Assembly: GCA_027559495.1 (NCBI GenBank)
Contig: JAMXSV010000006.1
Coordinates: 1,984,001-2,048,000 of the forward strand
Origin: Aurifilum marmelostoma
Taxonomy: Eukaryota > Ascomycota > Sordariomycetes > Diaporthales > Cryphonectriaceae
Direction: 5' to 3'
Length of the DNA stretch: 64,000 nucleotides
Positions 49,577 through 59,072 of this stretch are shown here, piece by piece; within the stretch, counting starts at the first letter, position 1, and each line of letters begins with the position of its first letter. The notes below the pieces were generated by a model. That model worked only from the letters and a program-made list of their open reading frames with translations. It was not told the DNA's origin and did not search any database. The position numbers and the translations under genes were made by a program.

Positions 49577-51037
49577 TCAAAATGCGTCGTCGAGATCGTC
49601 ACCAAGCTCGCTCTCCTCCTCATCGTACTCCTCCGAGTCTCCATCAGCCGATCCATCACTGCTCCTGCCTCGGGTGCTGCTGGCATCCACCGGGTCATCC
49701 ACGGCGTCGACAAACTCGGTTTGTGATGTCGCCTCCGTGTCTGACGACGATTCGTCGTCCTCCTTGACGTCGTCTGCGAACATGACCGCCTTGTTGTTGT
49801 TTGATGGTGACTTCTCTGGCGGCTCCAGCACGTCCCCGCTCCACGGTCTGCACTCCTTGGCCAGCTCTCCGCAGCGAAGACATGTCCACCCTTCGCCGTC
49901 TTCGCCCTCGATGCGCGTGGTAAGACAGACAAAACAATAAACGCACCCGCAAGGGATCGTCTCGTAAGGGTTCGTGATATCAGTCTGTGCCGACCCGACG
50001 ACACCGCTAGACGCTGCAGCTGCCAGAATTTCCTGCTCTGTCGACGCCGTGTTCTGGTCTTGGTAGCAGATGGCGCAGGTCCGCTCAGGCAGGAAGGAGT
50101 ACTCGCCCGTCTTCTCGCCAAGCTCAGCGTCGGCACTGTTCGATATAGCCCTCTTGGCCTTGCGCCACGTCCTGGTGAGCCACCTCCGCCATCTATTTAT
50201 GCCAATGAGCGGCAGCACAAACAGCAGGAACTCTGTGAATGCGTGCCAGACCAGCTGCCGGTTGAGGTACTCAAAAGAGACCTCGCGGCTGACCTGGCTG
50301 GTGGGTGGGGCCAGTCTCATCCGTAATATTCTGTCCAGCAGCGTCCTATAGCGGCCGTGCAGCAGGAAGACGAGGAAGGACACAAAGGCGGCCCCGGCAT
50401 GCACGGACTCGGCCGCGGACGTCAGCCTCCTCAGCCTTTTGACCCTGGGGTCCGGCTCATCGAACCCGTTGTCCTGCTGGAGCAGCCAGCCTTCCAGCCT
50501 GGACCACGCATAGCCGCCACCCACCGTGACAAGCCCGTAGAGCGCTTTTTGTACCCTCGACGGCGGGATCGTCACAGGGCCCTTGTGTCTCGCATCTGTA
50601 TACCGTAGGTTCTGCAGGGCAGCACCATAAGTGGCGTCATGATCCCAGACCGTCAGTTTGAACAAGATGGCCCTCAGCGCCAGCAGTATTTCCTGAGCCC
50701 AGTCGTCCTTGAGCGTGCTTCCCACGCCACCGATATACTTCAGCGCCTCCCCCACCTGCTCCTGCAGCAGGGTCAGCAGCTCCTCGTCCAGGAGCTCGGC
50801 GTCGACCTGTCCTACGCGAAAGGTAGGCCTGGTCCCCTCGCGTGACGAGAGGCTGTCCCACAGAGAAAGCGCACGGCCGCCAAATACGCGGAGGATGGGG
50901 GAAGGGTGGGACGAGAGCTGCGATCGCAGGCGGGAGGCGGACTGGTCGGCGGCGAGACGGGCTCGAGACTCGGCTTCGCGGGCGGCGCGGCGCTCGGCCA
51001 GGCGTGCCTGAGCCTGGGCAAAGTTTGGACTCGTCAT
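49577..51037 (-). CDS. PEX2: Peroxisome biogenesis factor 2 (RING E3 component)
   Basis: A single exon of 486 residues from the ATG at 51037. The frame is open further upstream to 51130, but that extension is a CGT/GTC-repeat product, so the start MTSPNFAQAQARLAERRA is preferred. The N-terminal membrane-associated Pex2/Pex12 domain includes DAELLDEELLTLLQEQ, LRAILFKLTVWD, GGGYAWSRLEGWL and FLLFVLPLIGI. The C-terminal RING begins with CAICYQDQ (about 320) and continues with PYETIPCGCVYCFVC and WTCLRCGELAKECRPW. An acidic Ser/Asp/Glu tail of about 90 residues closes the protein. PEX2 sits in the peroxisomal membrane with PEX10 and PEX12 and ubiquitinates the import receptor PEX5. In the RING, a cysteine (CGC) stands where the classical histidine ligand would be. 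Confidence 0.95.
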   Translation of the reverse strand: MTSPNFAQAQARLAERRAAREAESRARLAADQSASRLRSQLSSHPSPILRVFGGRALSLWDSLSSREGTRPTFRVGQVDAELLDEELLTLLQEQVGEALKYIGGVGSTLKDDWAQEILLALRAILFKLTVWDHDATYGAALQNLRYTDARHKGPVTIPPSRVQKALYGLVTVGGGYAWSRLEGWLLQQDNGFDEPDPRVKRLRRLTSAAESVHAGAAFVSFLVFLLHGRYRTLLDRILRMRLAPPTSQVSREVSFEYLNRQLVWHAFTEFLLFVLPLIGINRWRRWLTRTWRKAKRAISNSADAELGEKTGEYSFLPERTCAICYQDQNTASTEQEILAAAASSGVVGSAQTDITNPYETIPCGCVYCFVCLTTRIEGEDGEGWTCLRCGELAKECRPWSGDVLEPPEKSPSNNNKAVMFADDVKEDDESSSDTEATSQTEFVDAVDDPVDASSTRGRSSDGSADGDSEEYDEEESELGDDLDDAF

Positions 51038-51066
51038 TGGAGAGGCACAGACACGGGAGACAGCGA

Positions 51067-51090
51067 CGATGACGACGACGACGACGACGA
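51067..51090 (+). repeat. ACG trinucleotide repeat upstream of PEX2
   Basis: About eight ACG units just upstream of the PEX2 start. They create the artificial poly-Val extension if the longer ORF is used. Confidence 0.85.
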
Positions 51091-51128
51091 GGAGGAGGAG
51101 GGGGGAGGAGGAGCAGGAGGGTACAGGC

Positions 51129-51255
51129 ATGCCCGCCGCACCTAAGAGACGACAGTTGCCGGCAACAGCGTGTTGTGCGAAAGAGGCTCTTGAACGTGTG
51201 CCAATTCCAAAGGTAAAGAGGGTATGTATTCGATTCTGTCTTTCTCCCTCTTCCT

Positions 51256-51296
<41 letters not shown>

Positions 51297-51417
51297 TCAG
51301 CCGGGTTCAGCGGGCCCTAGATACCAGCTGTCAGTTGTTTGCACCTCTGACGAAGACCATCAGTCTTTCGAGGGCTGGTACGGTCGTGAGGTGAAGCTCG
51401 TGATGAAGGGCAGATAG
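51129..51417 (+). CDS. Possible small two-exon gene divergent from PEX2
   Basis: Exon 1 runs from the ATG at 51129 to 51221 (or to 51212 with an alternative donor) and reads PAAPKRRQLPATACCAKEAL. A GTATGT donor (51222), a long T/GT tract and a TTTTTCAG acceptor define a 79 bp intron. Exon 2 (51301-51417) reads on in phase as PGSAGPRYQLSVVC and FEGWYGREVKLVMKGR to a stop. That is 69 residues in all. The splice signals and the coherent second exon are the support. No family is recognised. An earlier in-frame ATG at 51069 is inside the ACG repeat. The gene would share a very short bidirectional promoter with PEX2. Confidence 0.4.
51261..51293 (+). repeat. TG dinucleotide microsatellite
   Basis: About sixteen TG units directly ahead of a TTTTTCAG acceptor-like sequence. 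Confidence 0.9.
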
Positions 51418-51697
51418 CCGCTGATGTGCCGAGGTTCTTTGGGGGACCCCAGCACTGCCCAGAGTCTAGGTGGTTACAAGGGTCCCACTAAGTCCTGTAC
51501 AACGCACTGCAGCGGTCCATGGCCACTGTGTTGCTGCTATTAGCATACTGCTGCTAAGTACTTGACTTCTACTACCATAGTATCTACTGCTGCCACTTAA
51601 TCACCAACAACCACCGCCAGCCAAGCCCCCCGTCGGCCTGTCGAACTGCCCTTCTTTTTCCCTTCCATGATTATGTTGATATACATCTCTTAACTTC

Positions 51698-53333
51698 TCA
51701 ACATAGCTTGCCTCCTGGCGACCGCTGCGTGAGTCGCACATACAGAGGTCTTTTCTCCCACAGCAGGAACACCTTCTGCTTACTCCAGTCGGCACTCTCG
51801 GGCATGAGCTCCATGTCGAAGACCATGATCAGCCTGGACAGGGTGATCTTGGCCTCCATATAGGCCAGGCTGCGGCCGATGCAGTTACGCTGTCCATAAC
51901 TAAATGGCTGGAACACGTCCCTGTTATCGTCCAAGAAACGCGCCGGGCACGGCTCGAGCCATCTTTCGGGGACGAAGGCCCAGGGTTCCCGAAAGTTGGA
52001 CTCGAGGTGGAACGCCGCCCAGTGAGGGACTTGGAGGATGGTGCCCTCTGTGACAAGCCTGCCGTCGATGACAGCGCCGCCGAGTGGAACGGTCCGGTTG
52101 ACGCCGGCGGGCAGAGAAGGATGGATGCGCAGGGACTCGTTGATGACCGCGACGAGGTATGGTAGCCTGCTTACCGAGGTGAAATCGATATCGCCCTCGG
52201 ACGTGAAGGCCCCTCGGATCTCCTCCTCGAGTCTTCGGAGCTTGTCTGGGCTGCGCAGCAGGTAGTAGACGGCTGCGGCCAGCAGTGTGGCTGATGTCTC
52301 GGAGCCGGCCATCAAGAAGATATTGGAGTCCGCATACAGCTCGTTGGACGTGATGCCACCGGGCTTGTCAACATACCTCATGAAACCTGTGATGAAGTCC
52401 GGCCGGTTCGTATTCCGGGCCAGGCGCCTGTCGACCTTGTCTCTTGTCGCCTGGGCGTGCGACATGGCCTCCGCCCAGACCTTCTTGGGTACCAGCATCT
52501 CGATAAACGCACCGAGATAGCCCATGGTGGTAATCATCTGAGCGTACATCATGTTCGTCAGGTTGGAGAAGATGAACGAGATCCAGGGGTGGAACTGGCC
52601 GTCCTTGACGCAGCCGAAGGGCTCTCCAAATGTGAGGTCCCCGATCACATCGAACGTGAGATAATTAAACCAGGCCCACAGGTCGACCACCTCGCCCCTC
52701 GAGGCGCGCTCGCCGAGCCGCTCGGTGAGGAGCTGCGCATAGCTCAGGATGATGGGCTCCTGGGCCCTCAGCGATGTTTCGGAAAAGGATGTGGCCAGAA
52801 TCTTGCGGTGACGGAGGTGCTCGGCATGCGATTCAAGCCAGAGGAAGGCGGTGGCCCCAAACATCCTCTTGTCGTTCCTGCCTAGGGTTGTCTGAGGAGG
52901 CATCGACTTCTTGCCGCCGCGGTTCCCATAAATCACCCTCAGGGCGGTGGCCGACGTGTAGGTCAGCTCGTTGGGAGCGAGGCGGACGACAGGCCCATAC
53001 TGCTCGTGGAGCTTGAGCATCTTCTCGTGGACAGTGCCCCTAATCTGCTGGATGATCTTGGGCAGATGAGAGCCGCGGTAGAGAATCGGCCCAGGAAACT
53101 GTGCTAGCGGGTGGAGGTACACATTGTATAAGAATTGGCCAGAGATCACAATGATGACCTGTGCGTGAGGGTGTCCCTTGTCAGCTAATCCCGTGTGCCT
53201 TCGATCTGGTGGGTTTGGGAGAATGGGGAGGAAGAGAGCAATGGATCAAGTTAAGCCTCACCAAGGCAGACATTCCAATGGCAAAATTCCACGGCGTGAG
53301 CCAGTCAAGACACACGTTGACATCAAGCCCCAT
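51698..53333 (-). CDS. Cytochrome P450, CYP65-like monooxygenase
   Basis: Two exons, 53333-53262 and 53158-51698, with a 103 bp intron (GTGAGG donor, CGCACAG acceptor), give 510 residues. The short first exon supplies the start of the N-terminal membrane anchor (WLTPWNFAIGMSAL joined to VIIVISGQFLYNVYLHPLA). It is followed by the proline-rich hinge FPGP. Diagnostic motifs are the I-helix AGSETSAT, the K-helix ESLRIHPSLPAGVNR, the PERF-region FVPERWLEP and the heme loop FQPFSYGQRNCIGRSLAYME with the cysteine ligand near residue 447. The protein is expected on the ER membrane. RLAPNELTYTSATALRVIYG and the heme loop resemble CYP65-type enzymes such as isotrichodermin C-15 hydroxylase, which act in secondary metabolism. 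The substrate is unknown. No biosynthetic core enzyme lies nearby. Confidence 0.92.
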
Positions 53334-54902
53334 TATGGCGAGCTGTCCCGCGAGATATACAAGTTCTCGAAAGTATATATGGTTCTGCCAGCTGATGAGC
53401 GTTGCTGCAGCTTCACAGTGCCGTTTCAAGATGAAATTCGGGGCAGCAGAGTATCTCGCAAGATAGACAGACGAGATTCGGGCTATAACAACTCCAGACG
53501 AATGAAGAGAACGTCGTGAGTGGACTTCAGTCAGACATGAAAAGAAGGGGCAACCACTGATCATTCGCCCTTCAGGGGGGTTGCGTCACTTGCCTCCATA
53601 AGCAATTACTTATCAAGCTTGTGCCTCCTCACCTGCAGTGAACGAAAACTAATAATGCCCTCCACACACTAGAGACAGCTCTACATACGCTGTGTACTCG
53701 TGGCTTACTGAGGCTACGGGCCATCTGGGTTTCATGTAGTCACCAGGTAGCGCCGATCTCATTGCTAACATAAGCGTTCTCGTGCTTAATGCGTGGGGCA
53801 AGTACCAGCAGTGCTATGTCTTCACAGCAATCTACTTGGTACGGGGTACTGGTCGCCTGAGTTGTGACATGTATCATCCAAGTCCCGTCCATTTCTGAGC
53901 TGTGCAGGGAGCGGGAGGAGGAGGTGGGTCGGTAGCTCTACGCTTCATGCGTCTCTATACTTACCTTTTTCCGGGACCATACTATAAGAATCACAGCGGA
54001 TCATCTTACGCATACGTGGGTGCTCGCCACCCTCAAAAGCAAGAATCTCACTAGCATTAAACGCTCCCGCCTGGGATCCATTTAATACCATCAGCGCCGT
54101 GCAGTCGTGTGTGCAGAAGCAGTCATGGAGATGTGGCTTCTTGGCGTCCGCGCCTACATTATTCTTCCTCCTCTCAGCTGCTGCGGTTCTCAATCTTCGG
54201 AAGTAACAAAATAGCACTCGTACCCAGTCAGCATGGCTTGAGTCTCAAGCTTCCGCCCGAGATGCGGCAAAGAAAGTCTAGCTGGCTGAACCTAGGTTGT
54301 CGACCAATATTGGAAGTCAGACATGAGTTCGACCTGATCACCTCCATTCTGGCCCGATCATCTTCCCGCGGTAGTGGACAAGGCACAATGGTGTGCATCA
54401 AACGCTCATCATTAAGGGAATGAAAACTCCTTGTCGACAAATATCACCCCCTCCTTTGTCAGAAGACCATCAGAGCCGTATTTCGAGCCAGCTCGAACGA
54501 AGGGGGTGGAGATGGTATTGGTCCACACGTCCTATGCCCGAAGATGGTGGTGGTCCTGACAAACGAAGGGGGGGAGGGGAAGAAATAAGCTGTGGCCGCT
54601 GGCCGATCTGTGGGCGCTCAGGCTGCATGGTTGAGATAGGCGAGATCTGGCCTGCCGCGCGCTTAGTATGGATCGAGAGTTGTACATGAGGAAAAGTAAG
54701 CTGCAAGTGGCTGCCGCCAGTAAGCCTCAAATTCTCTACTCCCTGCAACATTGTGACGCCGAACTCACGCCACTATCACAACATCAGCTCTGAACCGACA
54801 CCCACCGCCGCCCCCCCCCCCCCGTCTCTTCGTGGTGTTTCCCGGTTGCTCTCGTAGTCTGATTTCCCCTACCTTCTCGCCTCACTCTTCTTCCGCATGA
54901 GA
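53334..54902. other. Intergenic region between P450 and aldehyde dehydrogenase
   Basis: No gene is firmly supported. A minus-strand ORF, 54217-53945, reads GSQAGAFNASEILAFEGGEH and ends at a good GTAAGT donor (about 53965), but no convincing downstream exon is found. A C13 run lies at 54811-54823. Confidence 0.6.
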
Positions 54903-56450
54903 CTAGTACTGGTACGTAATAGTCTTGGTCCTCACCCAGTCATCCAGGCCAATGGTCGCGTTGAACCTACCATAGCCCGAGGCCTTCGCGCCACCGTGCG
55001 GCAGGGCGGCTTCGTCGTGGACGCTCATCGAGTTGATGTGGCAAGCACCAGCCTCGATTTCTTTGGCCAGTCGTAGGCCTCTCCTGAGATCTTCCGTAAA
55101 TACCGCCGACGTTAGGCCATACTCGGTGTCGTTAGCGATCCGCAGCGCCTCTTCATCGCTTTCAAACTCGTACAGCGCCACTGAGGGGCCGAAGGACTCC
55201 GTACGGTAGAGATCCATCTCGGCCGTAACGCCTTTGACTATGACAGGACGCATGCGAGTGGCTGAAGACTCCGCGGCATCGAGATCTCCGTGCAGTAGGG
55301 TCGCCCCCCTTGCCTGTGGCGTCCCGCAGGAGCTTCTTGTGCTTTTCCACTGCAGGCTGGTGAATGAGCAGGGGGGCGTCGGCGGTTGCCGGGAAGATCT
55401 TCTTAGCAGCCTCCGCGAACCTCTTTTCGAAGTCAGCAGCCACAGCCTTGTGCACGATGATCTTCTCTGTGCTCATGCAGATCTGTCCCGAGTTGAGAAA
55501 TGCGCCGAGAGTGCACTGCTGGGCTGCAAGGTCCAGATCGGCGTCCTCGCAGACGATGGCTGGAGCCTTGCCGCCCAGCTCGAGGAGCACAGGCTTCAGA
55601 TGCTCACCAGCGAGCTTGCCGATGATTCGGCCGACAGTGGTCGAGCCCGTGAAGTTCACCTTCTTGATATGCTCGTTGGCTATGAGCGAGGCGGTGATGG
55701 TTGCGGCGTTAGCCGGCTCGTGAACGATCATGTTGAGCGCTCCCTCGGGCAGTCCCGCCTCTGCAAATACAGAGCAGATGCCGAGCATGGTCTTTGGGCA
55801 GAACTCGCTGGGCTTGAAAACAACAGTGTTCCCAGCCGCCAGGGGAAAGACGACGGACCGGGTTCCGAGAATGTATGGGGCGTTCCTGTTGTTGCCGCGT
55901 TAGTCCTCTCTTCTAGCAGCGGAGATTCGCGATGATGAATGAAGAATGGATGATTGTGGGCTCGTGCTGACCATGGGGCCATCGCCAGGACCACGCCAAA
56001 TGGCTCCTTCAATACCAGAGCGCCTGTATGCGGGTCTTGAGGGGTTGGGACCGAGCCCTCAATCGCGACGAGACGTCCGCCTGCGTCAAGGATCAAGCTC
56101 TGGGCGACCGTGATGTTGAACTCCGCCCACTGTCTGGGAACACCCAGCTCTTCGACGTGCGTCGTCACCAGCTCCTCCCGCCGCCTCTCCATGACCTCGG
56201 CAGCCCTCAGGAGGATCTCGCGCCGCTTGGTCGGCAGTGTCGCCTTCCAAGCAGGGAGGGCCTGAGCCGCCGCTTCGACCGCAGCCCGGGCATCGTCCTC
56301 ACCTGCGCTGCTGCACTTGTGGACTACTTTGCCTGTGGCCGGATTGGACACATCAAACGTGCTGCTGCCCACGACATTTTTCCCCTTGATGAAAAAGGGG
56401 ACGGTGTTTAGCTTGCCTTGAACCGTGGTGCTCGAGCCTGTGGACGCCAT
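54903..56450 (-). CDS. Aldehyde dehydrogenase, NAD(P)-dependent (contains one homopolymer frameshift)
   Basis: Exons 56450-55972 and 55885-54903 with an 86 bp intron whose donor is the less common GTCAGC. The splice restores VVLAMAPWNAPYILGTR. With one base removed from the C6 run at 55304-55309 the protein is 486 residues, the normal family length. Motifs in order: PFFIKGKNV, SNPATGKV, APWNAPYILGTRSVVFPLAA, GNTVVFKPSE, VNFTGSTTVGRIIG, LELGGKAPAIV (general-base glutamate near 260), SGQICMSTEKI (catalytic cysteine near 295), ESFGPSVALYEFESDEEAL and INSMSVHDEAALPHGGAKASG. The sequence resembles fungal salicylaldehyde/vanillin-type dehydrogenases; the substrate is inferred only. As read, the frame breaks after KLLRDATGKG, so automatic models would split it in two. 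Confidence 0.9.
55304..55309 (-). other. Frameshift site in a C6 run, aldehyde dehydrogenase gene
   Basis: On the minus strand this is a G6 run following LLRDATGK. With five G the frame continues as GATLLHGDLDAAESSATRM into the conserved C-terminal half. Confidence 0.85.
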
Positions 56451-56977
56451 CGTGTTCTGTGCGCTGCTTTGATGGAGAAAAAGGAGAAGGGAGAAGGGAC
56501 GAAGAGGAACAAGGAAGATGGTTTAATATGGGAATCCGCTCAAGCTGCTGCGGGACGGACTTAGTTGATGGGTCTTGGCGGAGTGTGATCACAAGCTGCC
56601 CCTCCTCGACCGTCGATCTTCTGCTAATCTCTGGCATTATCGACACACGGCCCCTTTTTCTTACTGTACGGTGAACATATAAGTCGAGCTAGGCTAAGAC
56701 TGCTGGTTCTGCGACCGCGGGCAGAAGATGTTCCTCGGGACCATGCCAGTGTCTCATCGGGCAGCCAACCCGCAGTGTGGTCGGCAGCCAGGGTCATAGT
56801 GTCGCATACTACTACTATTTCCCGTGTTGGGGATTGACTGCGCCCATGGGCCGGCCCTTGACTATCACTATGTACTACTACCCAAGAAAGAGCAAGGTTT
56901 GGATCCCCCACATTCCGGTAATTGGAGACTGATCGTTGTTTGATCAACACCCTTAACAACACTGTTACATTTGACCA
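56451..56977. other. Promoter side of the aldehyde dehydrogenase gene
   Basis: No gene seen. Composition is still GC-balanced until about 57,090, then turns sharply AT-rich. Confidence 0.75.
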
Positions 56978-57150
56978 GAACCAGAACGCAGACGCTGTCG
57001 CAGGAAGAACAAGAACAGATACCTTAGCAGTACGCAATAGCCCGATCGACCTAAGCATGCTATGCTATATAGATAGAAGCAGACAGAAGCTTATGAGACA
57101 CAAGATTCAACCAAAAAATCTATTTGAAACATGCTTAATTAGCCTTTGAG
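56978..57150 (-). repeat. Dispersed repeat, copy A (truncated, mutated)
   Basis: It aligns with 58754-58930: both begin GAACCAGAAC and share CGCTGTCGCA, a CGACC-AAGC-TGCTAT block and the region up to the AGATAGC/AATTAGC block. Most differences are C-to-T or G-to-A in this copy. It sits exactly at the border of the AT-rich block. Confidence 0.65.
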
Positions 57151-57236
57151 TTAATTACTTTAAGAATACAAAAGAAACATATATTAATATATATATATAT
57201 TACAGTTGCTATATATTGCAAATTGAAATACATATA

Positions 57237-57578
57237 CAGACGTCGCTACTATAAGTCTTAATGAAAAAAAGATAGGGATTTTTGCATAAAGGGCTAAGGA
57301 GAGACATATAAAAACCCTACCCCTAACCCTAACCCTTTCAGATAAAATATATCATTCTTATCCCTAAATTCTAGGATAATAAATTTCCAAGTTATTTAAA
57401 TATATACTTTTCCTACTATTAACTATTCTTAGAAATACTTTCCTAACTTACCTATAGTATTTGGCTAGATATGTACTTGATAGTGTTAAAATGAATAAAG
57501 GTAGAAATGTAATTCTAGTTAGGAAGACGAGCTTTTAATATATAATCGCTAAATTAAGACTTATAGTAGCGACGTCCG
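57237..57578. mobile_element. MITE-like element with 26 bp TIRs and TA flanks
   Basis: The left arm 57237-57262 and right arm 57553-57578 are inverted repeats of 26 bp with one mismatch (an A/G transition). Both share the core CGTCGCTACTATAAGTCTTA. The element is 342 bp and is flanked on each side by TA (57235-57236 and 57579-57580), the target duplication of Tc1/mariner elements. It has no transposase ORF, so it would be non-autonomous. Telomere-like repeats lie inside it. Confidence 0.78.
57308..57338 (+). repeat. Interstitial telomere-like CCCTAA units
   Basis: Imperfect tandem units: ACCCTA, CCCCTAA, CCCTAA, CCCTTT. The match is to the fungal telomere repeat TTAGGG/CCCTAA, with about two perfect and two near-perfect copies. 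They are inside the MITE-like element. Confidence 0.75.
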
Positions 57579-58753
57579 TACTCTTTATATAATATAGCAG
57601 CTATACTAAGCTTATATAATAGAAATATAAAAATTAAAGTTAAATGCTATGCTTAATTTACTAATAAATTTAAATATTTTTTATAATATTATGTTTAAAT
57701 TAAAAGAAATACATACTATAATATTAATTCTTTTTATTATTAATAATTAATTTTTTAAGATATATTAGACTAAATATTTATTAATAGATTCTTTTAGCTT
57801 TTAAATTTATATTTTAGCTCTATTATAATTTAAGAATATATTTAAAGCTTTTGCAATATAATATTTTCTAATAATTTGAAAAATATTAAAACTTAGTTTA
57901 ATACTCTTAAGTTTCTATATAAAATAATCCTATATTATATATAGCTAGTAAATCTATTATAGTTTTATAAAATAAAGCCTTTACTTAATAAGTATATATA
58001 TAATATATTAATAGGATTTAATTCCTTTATAAGTTTATAGTAACTATTTATATAAATTAATAGTAAACTTAGTATGCAATTGCTAATAGCTAAATCTTAA
58101 TTAAATATCTAATATATTTTCTAAATATATTCTTTGCTAATATATTATTAAGTTAAGAAAGATATTACTTTATAATTTATTAATAATATACTGCATAAAT
58201 AAAAGTATTTATAAATATAATAACTTAATTTAATAATCTATATTTTAATATAGTTATTAGCTATTTAATATATTAAGTTTTACTATAAATATAAAGCTTA
58301 AATAATAAGAGTAAAAGGTTTTATAAACTTTTTACATTTATTTAATCTTTACTTAAATTAGTTTATCTTAACTTACTTAGCATTAAATTCAATAGTTTCT
58401 TAATTAAAGCAAATAGTACTTTGTAATAAATGCTAAGAGTTTTTAATTTATTAAATTAAATAATAAAGCTATACTAAATTTAATAATTATTTATATATAA
58501 TTAAATATATTATTAAAAAAGTATTTTAGTTAGAATAATAAATTTATATTTAGGCATTTAACTAGCTTATATAAGGCTTCTAGTTTTTATTTATAAATAA
58601 TTACTACTTATTACTCTTTAATTAGTAAATCTTTTAAAAAGCATATAATATTAAATATATTTTATAATACTATACTGCAATTTATTATATAATATATTAA
58701 CTAGCTTAGTATCTTCCTTTATATTAAGCTTATATATGTATTATAATAATATT

Positions 58754-59072
58754 GAACCAGAACTCGGGCGCTGTCGCACGATGAAGAGGACAGAAGACCA
58801 AGTCATAGGCAAGGGCCCCGTCGACCCAAGCGTGCTATATCGTAAGAACGGCAAACCAAGGCTAATAAGGCGCAGGATCAGGGTGAAAAACCTGCCCTAG
58901 ACCTGCCCAGATAGCTTATAGAAGATCTGAATTGAAAAGAGAGCAAAAGAACGTGTTGTTGTTGTCTATCTGAAAGCAAAGCTAGTAGTGGGTGTTCCTC
59001 TTCTTATATAAGGGATCTTCAGGACCCACTGCCCTTCCGAACCCGAGGCCCCTCACACTAGCTACCATAACA
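58754..59072 (-). repeat. Dispersed repeat, copy B
   Basis: A GC-normal patch of 319 bp within the AT block. It matches copy C in the opposite orientation and copy A in the same orientation. Ends are GAACCAGAAC and GCTACCATAACA. A TATATAAG box lies about 70 bp inside the second end. Relative to copy C its ORF-like segment carries a CAA-to-TAA change and single-base indels, so it is not coding. Confidence 0.75.

Noticed and set aside
57308..57338. A true chromosome end
   Set aside because: Only a few units, followed by more than 6 kb of further sequence, and enclosed by inverted repeats.
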